From CAVQHY01 sp963712465 (lineage in GTDB: Bacteria > Actinomycetota > Thermoleophilia > Gaiellales > Gaiellaceae): 64,000 bases of DNA. The stretch covers positions 620,001-684,000 of the forward strand of contig CAVQHY010000006.1 of NCBI GenBank assembly GCA_963712465.1, given 5' to 3'. Below the pieces are notes generated by a model, which saw nothing but the letters and a program-made list of their open reading frames with translations, searched no databases and was not told the DNA's origin. The translations under genes and the position numbers were made by a program. This document shows, one piece after another, positions 33,496-42,259 of this stretch; the stretch's first letter is position 1, and each line of letters starts with the position of its first letter.

Positions 33496-34140
33496 ATGCT
33501 CCACCCGCTGGGCCCCGAAGGGGCGACCGCCGCTCTCGTCAGCGACGCTCTCGACCGGGTCGGCCTGCGCAACCAGACGATGGCGTCGGGCATCGCGCCG
33601 CTTCGTCAGGGCATGCGCCTCGCCGGGCGAGCGTATCCGATTGCCGTCGAGTCGACCGACGTCGTGCCGAAGGAGCCGTATCAGCTGGAGATCCGCGCGA
33701 TCGACGGGCTCTCGTCGGGCGACGTTCCCGTCTATGCCGTCGCTCCCGACGTCGACGCGGCGCTCTGGGGCGAGCTGTTCTCGTGCGCCGCCATCGGGCG
33801 TGGGGCTGTGGGGGTCGTCGTCGACGGCGCGGTCCGCGATATCGACCTGATCGCCGGCCTCGAGTTCCCCGTGTTCGCCCGCGGCGCGTCGCCGCTCGAC
33901 ACGAAGGGCCGCGCCGAGGTGAGGCGCTACGGCGAGGAGGTCGCCTGCGGGGGAGTGCTCGTGGCACCCGGCGATGCCGTCGTCGCCGACGAGGACGGCG
34001 TCGTCGTCATCCCCGACGAAGCACTCAGCGACGTCGTCGCGATCGTCGCCGAGAAGCTCGCCGGGGAGCAGAGCGCGAAGGCGGATCTCCTGGCCGGTAA
34101 GACGCTGGGCGAGGTCTGGGAGACCTGGCGCGTGCTCTAG
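33496..34140 (+). CDS. RraA-family aldolase/decarboxylase-like protein
   Basis: A 214-residue RraA-like protein. Typical elements are VSDALDRVG near the start, GRAYPIAVES, the GELFSCAAIGRGAVGVVVDGAVRDI segment with Arg and Asp of the metal/substrate site, and VAPGDAVVADEDGVVVIP. Family members cleave 4-hydroxy-4-methyl-2-oxoglutarate or decarboxylate oxaloacetate, so cleavage of a 2-keto sugar acid fits the dehydratases on both sides. Divergent from the glucarate-dehydratase-like gene; its TAG falls within the repeat element that follows. Confidence 0.85.
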   Translation: MLHPLGPEGATAALVSDALDRVGLRNQTMASGIAPLRQGMRLAGRAYPIAVESTDVVPKEPYQLEIRAIDGLSSGDVPVYAVAPDVDAALWGELFSCAAIGRGAVGVVVDGAVRDIDLIAGLEFPVFARGASPLDTKGRAEVRRYGEEVACGGVLVAPGDAVVADEDGVVVIPDEALSDVVAIVAEKLAGEQSAKADLLAGKTLGEVWETWRVL

Positions 34141-34304
34141 TGCTCCGTCCCGGAAGTCGCTTGATGATCCTGGCGCGCGAAAAGCAAGTCGGGCAAGGAC
34201 GCAGGGAGCTCCGATATGCAGACATATCGGGGCGACTGAGGACGCGGCCCGGCGCCGCTTTGCAGCCGCCCAGAGCGCGAGTGACTTCCGGGACGGAGCA
34301 CTAG
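34137..34304. repeat. MITE-like inverted-repeat element, copy B
   Basis: Perfect 22-bp terminal inverted repeats (CTAGTGCTCCGTCCCGGAAG plus TC, and complement) at 34137-34158 and 34283-34304. The inside, read on the minus strand, matches copy A (12418-12589): GCCGCGTCCTCAGTCGC, a hairpin, then GCTCCCTGCGTCCTT. The central hairpin here is CCGATATG / CATATCGG. Both ends hold stop codons of the converging flanking genes (TAG at 34138-34140 and, on the minus strand, 34301-34303). Confidence 0.85.
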
Positions 34305-35464
34305 CAGCGGTACCGCTCGACGACGTCCACGACCAGCTCGATCCCGAGGCCGGGCCCGTCCGGGAGCGGGAGCGAGCCGTTCTCGATCACCGGCTCGGGA
34401 CGCGTCAGCTCTTCGCGAAGCGGCGAGTCGTAGAGGCCCGCCGGAATCACCTCGACATAGGGGGAGTTCGGCGTCGCCGCCTGGAAGTGGCGCGACACCG
34501 CGGCGGTGATTCCGGTCTTCCAGCCGTGCGGGCAGACGACGGCGCTGTGGAGCCCGGCCAGCTCGGCGATGCGCCGTATCTCCGTCAGCCCGCCGCAGCG
34601 ACCGATGTTCGGCTGCAGGACGTCGACGCGGCCGCGCTCCAGCCACTCGCGGCACTCGTGCACGGTCGCCGCGAACTCGGCGCCGCCGATGCGCATCCCG
34701 ACGCGCTCGGCCAGCTTGCGGTGTCCCTCGAGGTCGTCGTGCTGGAGCGCAGCCTCGGCGAAGAAGACGTCGCAGTCCTCCACGCGACTCAACGTCCAGA
34801 ACGCGTCGCGCCAGTCGTGCCAGCGGTAGCCGAAGTCGATCATCATCGTCACGCCGTCGCCGAGGACGCTTCGCCCCTCGTGAATGCACGTGACGAGCTC
34901 GCGGTCGCCGACGAGGTCCTCGAACAGCACCTCCATCTTCACGGCGCGGTATCCGGCGGAGACCGCGCGCTCGAGCAGACCGGACGTCACATCCATCATC
35001 TGGGCGATGGTGCGCCCCTTCACCGGGCCCGCGTAGACCGTCGCGTACGGCGTCACCCGGCTGCGGCGGGCGCCGCCCAGCAGCTCGTAGACGGGCCGAT
35101 CGAGCTGCCTGCCGACGAGGTCGTGCAGCGCGACGTCCACCGCCGAGAGCGCGTGCAGCCCGAGCCCGCGCCTACCGTGGTAGATCGTCCCCTCGTAGAG
35201 CTCGTGCCAGAGTGCGCCGATCGGAAAGGGATCGCGGCCGAGGAGCATGCTTCGGAGGCCGCGGCTCCACGCGTGCGAATCCGCCATCTGGACCAGATCT
35301 CGGATCAGCTCAGGCGGCGCGTCGGCCTCGCCGATTCCCGTCAGACCGTCCGCGTCCGTGATCCTGACCACGACCGTCTCGGCGGCGCCGTCGAGCCCGT
35401 CGGGATCGACGGTCGGCGCTCGCAGGACGATCGTCTCGACCTCGGCGATCGGGGCGGGGCTCAT
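34301..35464 (-). CDS. Enolase-superfamily dehydratase, second type
   Basis: A 387-residue mandelate-racemase-type enzyme, distinct from the one at 32275. The barrel shows YRAVKMEV where the usual KxK motif is K-M-E, metal ligands Asp in MMIDFGYRW, Glu in FFAEAAL, Glu in GGAEF, and a C-terminal His in VCPHGWKTG. These point to an acid-sugar dehydratase (rhamnonate/galactonate-like), but the missing second Lys makes the exact chemistry uncertain. Last gene of the nine-gene operon; its ATG overlaps the preceding stop (ATGA), its own stop lies in the repeat element. Confidence 0.85.
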   Translation of the reverse strand: MSPAPIAEVETIVLRAPTVDPDGLDGAAETVVVRITDADGLTGIGEADAPPELIRDLVQMADSHAWSRGLRSMLLGRDPFPIGALWHELYEGTIYHGRRGLGLHALSAVDVALHDLVGRQLDRPVYELLGGARRSRVTPYATVYAGPVKGRTIAQMMDVTSGLLERAVSAGYRAVKMEVLFEDLVGDRELVTCIHEGRSVLGDGVTMMIDFGYRWHDWRDAFWTLSRVEDCDVFFAEAALQHDDLEGHRKLAERVGMRIGGAEFAATVHECREWLERGRVDVLQPNIGRCGGLTEIRRIAELAGLHSAVVCPHGWKTGITAAVSRHFQAATPNSPYVEVIPAGLYDSPLREELTRPEPVIENGSLPLPDGPGLGIELVVDVVERYRC

Positions 35465-36591
35465 GTGCGGTGCCTCCGGTACGCGGCCTCGAGGCGCTCG
35501 AGCGAGCGCTCGGGGTCCTCTCGTGCGGCCAGGCTCGACGTCAGCTCCTCGCCGCCCTCGAGCTGGAAGCCAGGCCACCACGCATCGCGCGGCCGCACCC
35601 AGGCGTTCTCGATCGACGCGCGCGTTCCCGAGTAGAAGCTGCCGGCGAGCCGGTCGAGCCCGGCGTCGTCCCAGGCGCCGCGGCTGCCGGGCTGACCGCC
35701 ATTGCGCGCGACGATCTCGCGCTGCGCCTCGCCGCCGCTCGCCCAGGCGGCGAACGCCGCCGCGACCTCCGGCTTGCCGCTCGCCGCCGTCACCGCGAGC
35801 CCCGCACCGCCGAGCACGGCGCCGCGGGCGCCGGGCACGTCGAGGAAGCGACACGGTCGCTCGACGTTACCGACGACTGCGTACCCGCTGAACCCGTAGG
35901 TCAGCGGGACGTAGACGAGGTCGTCCGTCGACGTAAGCCGGGCGAGGACGTCGGGGGGCTCCCACTCGACGGCGCCGATGGGACCGAGGCGGGCGAGCTC
36001 GTGCAGCGTCTCCAGCGCCCGGATCGCGACGTCGCGGTCGGCGAGGCCGTCGGGCGCCTGCGCGGCCGGGGCCCCTTGGGCGGCGCACAGCGTCAGGAAG
36101 CTCGAGATCGCGTGTGGGGGCGAGAGCGGAAGCGCGACGCGGCCCGGACGCGACCGGGCAAGCGCGAGCGCCTCGTCCCACGAGGCCGGCGCGCCGTCGC
36201 CGTCGAGCAGGTCGTCCCGGACGGCCGAGACCTGACAGGCGGCGTCGGTCGCGAGGCCCCACTGGCACCCGCCGTACGTGTAGGAGCCATGGCTCGGGCC
36301 GACCGTGTCGGCAGCGAGCGCGCCGAGGGCGGTCTCGTCGAGCAGCGCGTCGAGCGGCTTGAGACAACCGGTCGCCTCTGCGGTTCCGCAGAACGGGTGG
36401 TCGACGAAGACGAGGTCGTACGCGTCGGCGATCTCCTCGAGCGGCTGGTCGCCGAAGGCGGTCAGCGAGCGGACGTCCCAGTCGACGCACACCTCGGGCT
36501 CGAGCTTCGCGTAGGCGGCGGTACAGGCTCGCATTGGCCGCATGCAACGGTCGTGGTCCCAGCCGAGAGCGCGGAGGCGGATCTCGCTCAC
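35461..36591 (-). CDS. Solute-binding-protein-like protein without signal peptide
   Basis: A 376-residue protein with the fold markers of family 1 extracellular solute-binding proteins (ADAYDLVFVDHPFCG, LKPLDALLD, GLATDAACQV, LPLTYG-like segment, FAAWASGGEAQREIV). It begins directly with SEIRLRALGWDHDR and has no signal peptide or lipobox, so it should stay in the cytosol. GTG start at 36591 overlaps the epimerase stop. It may buffer or sense the sugar inside the cell, or be a ligand-binding accessory to the enzymes. A normal secreted lipoprotein SBP is encoded by the first gene of the same operon. Confidence 0.8.
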   Translation of the reverse strand: MSEIRLRALGWDHDRCMRPMRACTAAYAKLEPEVCVDWDVRSLTAFGDQPLEEIADAYDLVFVDHPFCGTAEATGCLKPLDALLDETALGALAADTVGPSHGSYTYGGCQWGLATDAACQVSAVRDDLLDGDGAPASWDEALALARSRPGRVALPLSPPHAISSFLTLCAAQGAPAAQAPDGLADRDVAIRALETLHELARLGPIGAVEWEPPDVLARLTSTDDLVYVPLTYGFSGYAVVGNVERPCRFLDVPGARGAVLGGAGLAVTAASGKPEVAAAFAAWASGGEAQREIVARNGGQPGSRGAWDDAGLDRLAGSFYSGTRASIENAWVRPRDAWWPGFQLEGGEELTSSLAAREDPERSLERLEAAYRRHRT

Positions 36592-37502
36592 GTCACGACC
36601 GCCTCGAGCCGCAGCCGGTACGAGACGGACTCGCCGGGCTCGAGCCAGCGCGCCTGTCCATGCTCGATCGCGGTTGCGAGCCCGAGGGCGTGCGGAACCG
36701 AGGCCGGCTCGATCACGAGGACCTCCGCCTGGCCACGCCAGGGCCCGCCGTACGTCCGCACCTCGTGCCAGATCCAGACGTGGCGCAGCCAGTCCGCGTC
36801 CCAGGTGAGCCGCACGGTCATGCCGGTGCGCGCGTTTCGCACCACGGCTCGGCCCTCGGGCACGTCGGCGACGACCATGAAGCGGCTGCGTGGATCGGCC
36901 AGGCGCCACCGGTCGGCGCGCTCGATCGATCCGTCGAGGAGGAGCGACTCCGGCCAGCCGGGCGCGGAGTCCGGCGTGAGCGGCGGTCCGTCCGTCTCGC
37001 TCTGCTCGTACGCCCGACCGGGCGGAAGGTCGAGCTCGACCTCGGGCTCCAGCAGCTCGTGCCCGAACGAGCAGTGCTCGACCGCCACGAGCGGGACCCT
37101 CCGCTTGCCGGCTCGGGCCTCGACCTCGACGGTGAGCCCACCCTCGCCGAGCGCGAGCGTCCGCGTGAGCTCGAGGCCATGCCCGCGCCAGGCAAGCGTG
37201 GCCGCGTGCGCTCCATCGTCGACGACCTCCCAGGGGTCGTTCGACGCCCGCCCGTGGAAGCCGTGCTGCTCTCCGTCGACGACGCACGACGCGCCCGCGT
37301 TGGGCGCCACCAGCTGCCAACCGCCTCGGTAGGACGAGGTCCACACGGGCTCTTCGAGGTCGCCGCCCCGAGGCTCGTCCGACGAGAACGGCGGCCGGCC
37401 GAGCAGCTGGCGGCCGGTGGGGACGTGCACGACGTCGAGGATCTCGCCGCCGTGGCACGGGTCGATTCGCACGAGCAGCTCGGGGGATTGCAGCACGATC
37501 AC
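36588..37502 (-). CDS. Aldose-1-epimerase-like protein (galactose mutarotase fold)
   Basis: A 304-residue beta-rich protein. Recognisable elements are HGGEILDVVHVPTGRQLL near the start, HGFHGRASNDPWEV in the middle (His of the catalytic pair) and a late HEVRTYGGPW and GESVSYRLRLEAV. This fits the mutarotase superfamily, which interconverts sugar anomers or acts as a sugar-binding scaffold. GTG start at 37502 overlaps the LacI-type stop, and its own stop overlaps the next start, so it belongs firmly to the sugar operon. Confidence 0.75.
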   Translation of the reverse strand: MIVLQSPELLVRIDPCHGGEILDVVHVPTGRQLLGRPPFSSDEPRGGDLEEPVWTSSYRGGWQLVAPNAGASCVVDGEQHGFHGRASNDPWEVVDDGAHAATLAWRGHGLELTRTLALGEGGLTVEVEARAGKRRVPLVAVEHCSFGHELLEPEVELDLPPGRAYEQSETDGPPLTPDSAPGWPESLLLDGSIERADRWRLADPRSRFMVVADVPEGRAVVRNARTGMTVRLTWDADWLRHVWIWHEVRTYGGPWRGQAEVLVIEPASVPHALGLATAIEHGQARWLEPGESVSYRLRLEAVVT

Positions 37503-38536
37503 GCGGTGGCTCCCGGGGGCGCAGTCGACGCCCGCACGATCACTTCGGGCAGCGTCTCGACCACGACGTCGTGCGGGGGGCCGCCCTCGAGCTGCTCGAG
37601 CAACGAATCGACAGCCGCTGCACCGAGCTCGGCGAGCGGCATCCGCACGGTCGTCAGCGGCGGGCGGAGATACTCGGCGACCGTGAGGTCGTCGAAGCTG
37701 ACGACCGAGAGGTCCTCCGGGACGCGCAGGCCGAGCTCCCAGGTGGTGTGGAGCGCGCCGACGGCCTGGCTGAGCCCACCTGTCGTCACGGCCGTGAGCG
37801 ATGGGTGCCGGTCGACGAGCTCCCTGGTCAGCTCGGCGCCGCCCGCTTCGGTGAAGTCGCCTTCCGCGACCGGCGCGAGCTCGAGCCCGAGCTCGGCCGC
37901 TCGCCGGCGGAATCCCGCCGCGCGCCGCTCGGCGGGATCGTTCCCGCGCGGTCCCGCAATCAGCCCGATGCGGCGATGGCCGATCGCGTGGAGATGGTCG
38001 AGCGCGGCGACGCTGGCGCGCTCGTCGTCCATCGTGACGTTGCGCCCACTGCCCGGGAGGCCTCGGTTGACGAACACGTGCGGGATACCGTTTCGGCCCA
38101 GGACGCGGAGGAGCGGGTGGCGCGGCCGCACCGACGCGACCATCAGCCCGTCCGTCCGGGCCGACCGGACGAGCGCATCGAGGCCTCCGCCGGTGGAGGC
38201 GTCGTCGAGGTCCTCGATCAGGACGACTGCGATGTCGCGCTCGAGCGCCCGCTGGACGGCGCCGCGGACGATGCGCGAGTACACCGGCATCGTCAGGTTC
38301 GGGATCAGGAGGGCGAGCGCCCCGGTCTCGGCCCGCTTGAGGCCGCGTGCGGCAGCGTGCGGCGCGTAGTCGAGCTCCCGGGCGGCGGCGATCACGCGCT
38401 CGCGCGTGGCCGGTCGAACCGAGAGTTGCGGGTACTCGTTGAGGATCCTCGACGCGATCGACTTGGACACGCCCGCCCGGCGCGCGACGTCCTCGAGCCG
38501 GGCGCGCAGGGGACGCGGCGTCGTTGCGGTAGTCAC
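37499..38536 (-). CDS. LacI-family transcriptional regulator
   Basis: A 345-residue repressor. The N-terminal helix-turn-helix and hinge read RLEDVARRAGVSKSIASRILN and RVIAAARELDYAPHAAARGLK; then a periplasmic-binding-protein-like sensor domain (LALLIPNLTMPVY, RHPLLRVLGRNGIPHVFVNRG, GHRRIGLIAGPRG). GTG start at 38536. It is embedded in the middle of the operon it probably controls, and a LacI-type palindrome (ACCGGT core) lies at 44722-44733 before the first gene. Likely autoregulated, with a sugar or sugar acid as inducer. Confidence 0.92.
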   Translation of the reverse strand: MTTATTPRPLRARLEDVARRAGVSKSIASRILNEYPQLSVRPATRERVIAAARELDYAPHAAARGLKRAETGALALLIPNLTMPVYSRIVRGAVQRALERDIAVVLIEDLDDASTGGGLDALVRSARTDGLMVASVRPRHPLLRVLGRNGIPHVFVNRGLPGSGRNVTMDDERASVAALDHLHAIGHRRIGLIAGPRGNDPAERRAAGFRRRAAELGLELAPVAEGDFTEAGGAELTRELVDRHPSLTAVTTGGLSQAVGALHTTWELGLRVPEDLSVVSFDDLTVAEYLRPPLTTVRMPLAELGAAAVDSLLEQLEGGPPHDVVVETLPEVIVRASTAPPGATA

Positions 38537-40335
38537 GCGCCGGCCTCGACCGGCTCGGGCAGGCGCGGCGCCGCCTCGAGCAGTTTCCGCGTGTACTCCT
38601 CGACCGGGCTCGCGATCACCCTCGCGACGGGCCCCTCCTCGCAGACGACTCCGCGGTCGAGGACGAGGACGCGATCGGCAACGCTCGCCACCACGCCGAG
38701 GTCGTGGGAGATGAAGAGCAGGGCGACGCCGAGCTCCACCCGCAGCTCGGCGAGGAGGTCGAGCACGGCGGCCTGGACGGAGACGTCGAGCGCCGACGTG
38801 ACCTCGTCGCACACGACGACGTCCGGCCTGGCTGCGAGGGCGCGCGCGATCGCCACGCGCTGGCGCTCTCCTCCCGAGAGCTCGCCTGGGAACCGCTCGG
38901 CGAGACGCGGCGGGAGCCGGACGCGCTCGAGCAGCCCGGCGACGTCGGCGCGCGACTCCTCACGCGAGAGACCGCGGAGGACTCGGGCGGGGCGGGCGAT
39001 CTCGTCGCCGACCCGGTGCCGGGGATTGAGCGAGTCGTCGGGGTTTTGAAAGACGATCTGAATCCGGCGGCGCGCCTCGCGTGACCGCGCCTTCGCCCGG
39101 GGCTCGAGCGGCGTTCCGTCGAGCAGGATCGAGCCGGCCGCCGGCTCGTGCAGACCCGCGACGCAGCGCGCGATCGTCGTCTTGCCGGAGCCGGACTCGC
39201 CCACGAGCGCGACGCACTCGCCGGCCGACAGCGAGAACGAGACGTCCTCGGCCGCGACCACCGCGCCGTGCGTCGCGCGAAGGCTCTCGACAGCCAGTAG
39301 CGGCGGCGCTTGTCCCCTCCGAGGAGCGGTGCCGACCAGGGGCGGCTGGATCTCGAGGGCAGGCGTCGAGCCCCACTCGAAGCAGCGCACGCCGTGACCT
39401 GGGCTCACGGGCTCCCGAGGCGGCATGTCGCGCTCGCACCGCTCGACTCTCTGCGAGCAGCGCGGCGCGAAGGCGCAGCCTGGCGGTCGCTCGCCGACTC
39501 CGACCGCGACACCGGGGATGCCCGCCAGCCGCCGCGGCGTGACGTGATCCGGAATCGAGGCGACGAGCCCTCGCGTGTAGGGGTGGCGCGGCCGTGTCAG
39601 AAGCTCCGCCGCGGGCCCGTCCTCGATCACCGTCCCCGCGTACATGACGGCGATGCGATCCGCGATCGACGCGACGACCGCGAGGTCGTGGGTGACGTAC
39701 ACGACCGCGAGCCCGCTCTCCCGCCGCAGACGGTCGACCTCGTCGAGGATGCGCGACTGCGTGACCACGTCGAGGCCGGTGGTCGGCTCGTCCATGACGA
39801 CGGCGGTAGGCTCGCACACGAGTGCAGACGCGATCGTCACCCGCTGCTGCTGGCCGCCCGAGAGCTGGTGCGGGTAGCGCCGGCTGAAGGCCGTGTCCGC
39901 AGGGAGCTCCGCACGTTCGAGAGCGGCTGACACGCCGTCGCCGGAGCGCGGTTCCGACGTGTGGGCGCGGAGCATGTCGCCGATCGCATCGCCGACGCGA
40001 AGCGAGGGGTTCAGCGCCGAGCTCGGATCCTGCGGCACGTAGGAGACGACACGGCCGCGCAGCGCGCGCACGGCGTTCTCCCCGCCGCCCGTCAGCGGCT
40101 TGCCGTCGACCTCGACCGTTCCGCGGGCGATCCGGCTGCCGGGCCGCGCGTACCCGAGCAGCGCGAGCGCCGTGGTCGTCTTGCCCGAGCCGGACTCGCC
40201 GACGAGGCCAAGCACCTCGCCTGCGTGGACGTCGAGCGAGACGTCGTTGACGATTGGCGCACCGCTCAGGAGCTCGACGCGCAGACCTTGGACGCGGACC
40301 GCCGGCGAGCCGGGTGCCGAGCTGCCCACGCTCAC
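38533..40335 (-). CDS. Fused double ATPase of a peptide/oligosaccharide ABC transporter (DppD-DppF type)
   Basis: A 600-residue protein with two complete ATPase domains. Domain 1 (about residues 8-265): GESGSGKTTTALALL, LSGGQQQRVTIASAL, VVMDEPTTGLD; then the oligopeptide-transporter Cys motif (GCAFAPRCSQRVERCERDMP). Domain 2 (about 345-595): GESGSGKTTIARC, LSGGERQRVAIARAL, VVVCDEVTSALD. The fusion replaces separate DppD and DppF. GTG start at 40335 overlaps the stop of the permease (GTGA). By context the substrate is more likely an oligosaccharide than a peptide. Confidence 0.92.
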   Translation of the reverse strand: MSVGSSAPGSPAVRVQGLRVELLSGAPIVNDVSLDVHAGEVLGLVGESGSGKTTTALALLGYARPGSRIARGTVEVDGKPLTGGGENAVRALRGRVVSYVPQDPSSALNPSLRVGDAIGDMLRAHTSEPRSGDGVSAALERAELPADTAFSRRYPHQLSGGQQQRVTIASALVCEPTAVVMDEPTTGLDVVTQSRILDEVDRLRRESGLAVVYVTHDLAVVASIADRIAVMYAGTVIEDGPAAELLTRPRHPYTRGLVASIPDHVTPRRLAGIPGVAVGVGERPPGCAFAPRCSQRVERCERDMPPREPVSPGHGVRCFEWGSTPALEIQPPLVGTAPRRGQAPPLLAVESLRATHGAVVAAEDVSFSLSAGECVALVGESGSGKTTIARCVAGLHEPAAGSILLDGTPLEPRAKARSREARRRIQIVFQNPDDSLNPRHRVGDEIARPARVLRGLSREESRADVAGLLERVRLPPRLAERFPGELSGGERQRVAIARALAARPDVVVCDEVTSALDVSVQAAVLDLLAELRVELGVALLFISHDLGVVASVADRVLVLDRGVVCEEGPVARVIASPVEEYTRKLLEAAPRLPEPVEAGA

Positions 40336-41171
40336 GTTCGGGCTCCGACGGTGCGTGCGGAGATGCCCTGGGCGCGCGCGATCGCGTCGCCGACGAGATT
40401 CACGGCGATCGTCAGCAGGGCGATCAGCATCGCCGGACCGAGGACCGCGTACGGGTTCAGCGTCAGCCCCGAGCGGTTCTCCGAGACCATCAATCCCCAG
40501 TCGGAGGCGGGTGGCTGGAGCCCGAGCCCGAGAAAGTTGACCGAGGCGACGAGGATGATCGAGTACGTGAAGCGCAGGCCGGCATCCGCGGTGATGGTCG
40601 GGACGATGTTCGGCAGGAGCTCGCGCCGGAGGATCGCGCTCGTGCGCTCGCCGCGCGCGGCGGCCGCCTCCACGAACCCGCGCACCGACTGCTGCTGCGT
40701 CGCCGAGCGCACGATCCGTGCGACGAGCGGCATCTGGATCACCGCCACCCCCACGACGAGCACTGCCTTGCTCGTGCCCAGGCCCGTCACGAGCACGAGG
40801 AGGAACAGAAGCGCGGGCAGCGAGAGGAGGATGTCTGCGGAGCGCATGAGGATCGGGTCGACGAGCGAGCGCGTGTAGCCGGCGGCGAGGCCGATCGTGA
40901 GCCCGCCCACGTACGCGAGCACGGTCGCGAGGCCGGCGAGGGCGATCACGCTGCGACCGCCCCAGAGCATGCGCGAGAGGACGTCGCGACCGAGGAAGTC
41001 GGTGCCGAACGGCGCTGCGGCGCTCGGCTCCTCGTACGGGATCCCGATCGGCGTGTCGGGCGAGTACGGCGAGAACAGGGGCCCGAGCAGCGCGATCCCG
41101 ACGACGAGCACGAGCAACGCGAAGCCGACGGAGCCTGTCCCGCTGCGCAGGAAGCGAAGCCGGCCCCTCAT
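40332..41171 (-). CDS. ABC transporter permease (DppC type)
   Basis: A 279-residue integral membrane permease with about six helices. The N-terminal TM and the PFGTDFLGRDVLSRMLWGG motif are typical of the OppC/DppC family; the inner loop EAAAARGERTSAILRRELLPNI is the ATPase-contacting EAA motif. The start at 41171 is 13 bases after the previous stop. Pairs with the permease upstream to make the membrane channel. Confidence 0.92.
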   Translation of the reverse strand: MRGRLRFLRSGTGSVGFALLVLVVGIALLGPLFSPYSPDTPIGIPYEEPSAAAPFGTDFLGRDVLSRMLWGGRSVIALAGLATVLAYVGGLTIGLAAGYTRSLVDPILMRSADILLSLPALLFLLVLVTGLGTSKAVLVVGVAVIQMPLVARIVRSATQQQSVRGFVEAAAARGERTSAILRRELLPNIVPTITADAGLRFTYSIILVASVNFLGLGLQPPASDWGLMVSENRSGLTLNPYAVLGPAMLIALLTIAVNLVGDAIARAQGISARTVGART

Positions 41172-41184
41172 CGGGCGCGACCGC

Positions 41185-42201
41185 TCACAGACTCGTCCTC
41201 AGCCTGGGCACGAGGAGCACGACGAGGAGGTCGGCGACGATGTTGACCGTGATGTAGAACGCGGCGATCAGAACCGCGAGCGACTGCACCTCGCGGACGT
41301 CGCGGATCGCGACCGCGTCGACCAGCTCCTTGCCCAGGCCGGGGTAGGCGAAGAGGTACTCGACGACGATGATCCCGCCGACCAGGTACTGGATGTTCTG
41401 CGCGAACACCTGCACGCTCGGAGCGAGCGCGTTCCGGAGCGCGTAGCGAGAGACCACGCGCCGTTCCGCGAAGCCGTTGAGCCGCGCCATCTGCACGTAG
41501 TCGGAGCGCAGCGTCTCGACCATCCCGGCGCGCACCATGCGGGTCGACGCGGCGAGCGTCGCGCCGAGGAGTGTGAGCACCGGCAGGACGAGGATCTTCG
41601 GATCGCTCAGCGGGCTCTCGCCCGGAGGCACCAGCGAGACGGGCGGCAGGACGTCCAGCCACGAGAAGAAGACGAGGATCAGCAGCGAGCCGATGATGAA
41701 CTCGGGCAGCGAGACGACGGCGAGCGACGACAGCGAGATCCCGTGGTCGAGCGGCCGGCCCACCCGCATCGCTGCGAGGGTGCCGAGGACGAGCGAGAGC
41801 GGGATCATGATCGCGGTCACGATCGCTGCGAGGATGAACGAGTTCGTGATCTTCCCCTTGACCTGATCCCAGATCGGCTCCTCGCCGCCGGCCGCGAATC
41901 CCGCCGCCGAGTTGCCGAGGTCCCCGGTGACGAGCCCTCCCAGCCACTCGCCGTAGCGCTCCGGGGCCGACTTGTCCAGCCCCATCAGCTCTTGCATCTC
42001 CGCGAGCTGCGTCGGCGTCGCGCTCTTGCCGAGCACCGCGCTGGCCGCGTCGCCCGGGAGGATCTCTGTGCCGATGAAGACCACGACCGAGACCGCGAGC
42101 AGCGTCAGGAGCCCGGCAAGCACCCGGAGGCCGACGAAGCGCAGCAGCGGGTGTCTTCGTCGGGCCGCCGGCGGGGAGACGGGCGCCGCGAGCTCGGTCA
42201 C
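41185..42201 (-). CDS. ABC transporter permease (DppB type)
   Basis: A 338-residue permease with six membrane helices, an N-terminal helix followed by a long loop (GDAASAVLGKSATPTQLAEM, typical of the OppB/DppB family) and the EAA-like loop SDYVQMARLNGFAERRVVSRYALRNAL. Transcribed 58 bases after the SDR gene and 13 bases before the DppC-type gene. With the fused ATPase and the lipoprotein SBP it completes a five-component importer in four genes. Confidence 0.92.
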   Translation of the reverse strand: MTELAAPVSPPAARRRHPLLRFVGLRVLAGLLTLLAVSVVVFIGTEILPGDAASAVLGKSATPTQLAEMQELMGLDKSAPERYGEWLGGLVTGDLGNSAAGFAAGGEEPIWDQVKGKITNSFILAAIVTAIMIPLSLVLGTLAAMRVGRPLDHGISLSSLAVVSLPEFIIGSLLILVFFSWLDVLPPVSLVPPGESPLSDPKILVLPVLTLLGATLAASTRMVRAGMVETLRSDYVQMARLNGFAERRVVSRYALRNALAPSVQVFAQNIQYLVGGIIVVEYLFAYPGLGKELVDAVAIRDVREVQSLAVLIAAFYITVNIVADLLVVLLVPRLRTSL

Positions 42202-42259
42202 TGGGCTCCCACCAACCCACCCCCGCTCACGGAGAGCCCACCTGCCCGAGTGCGATCTC

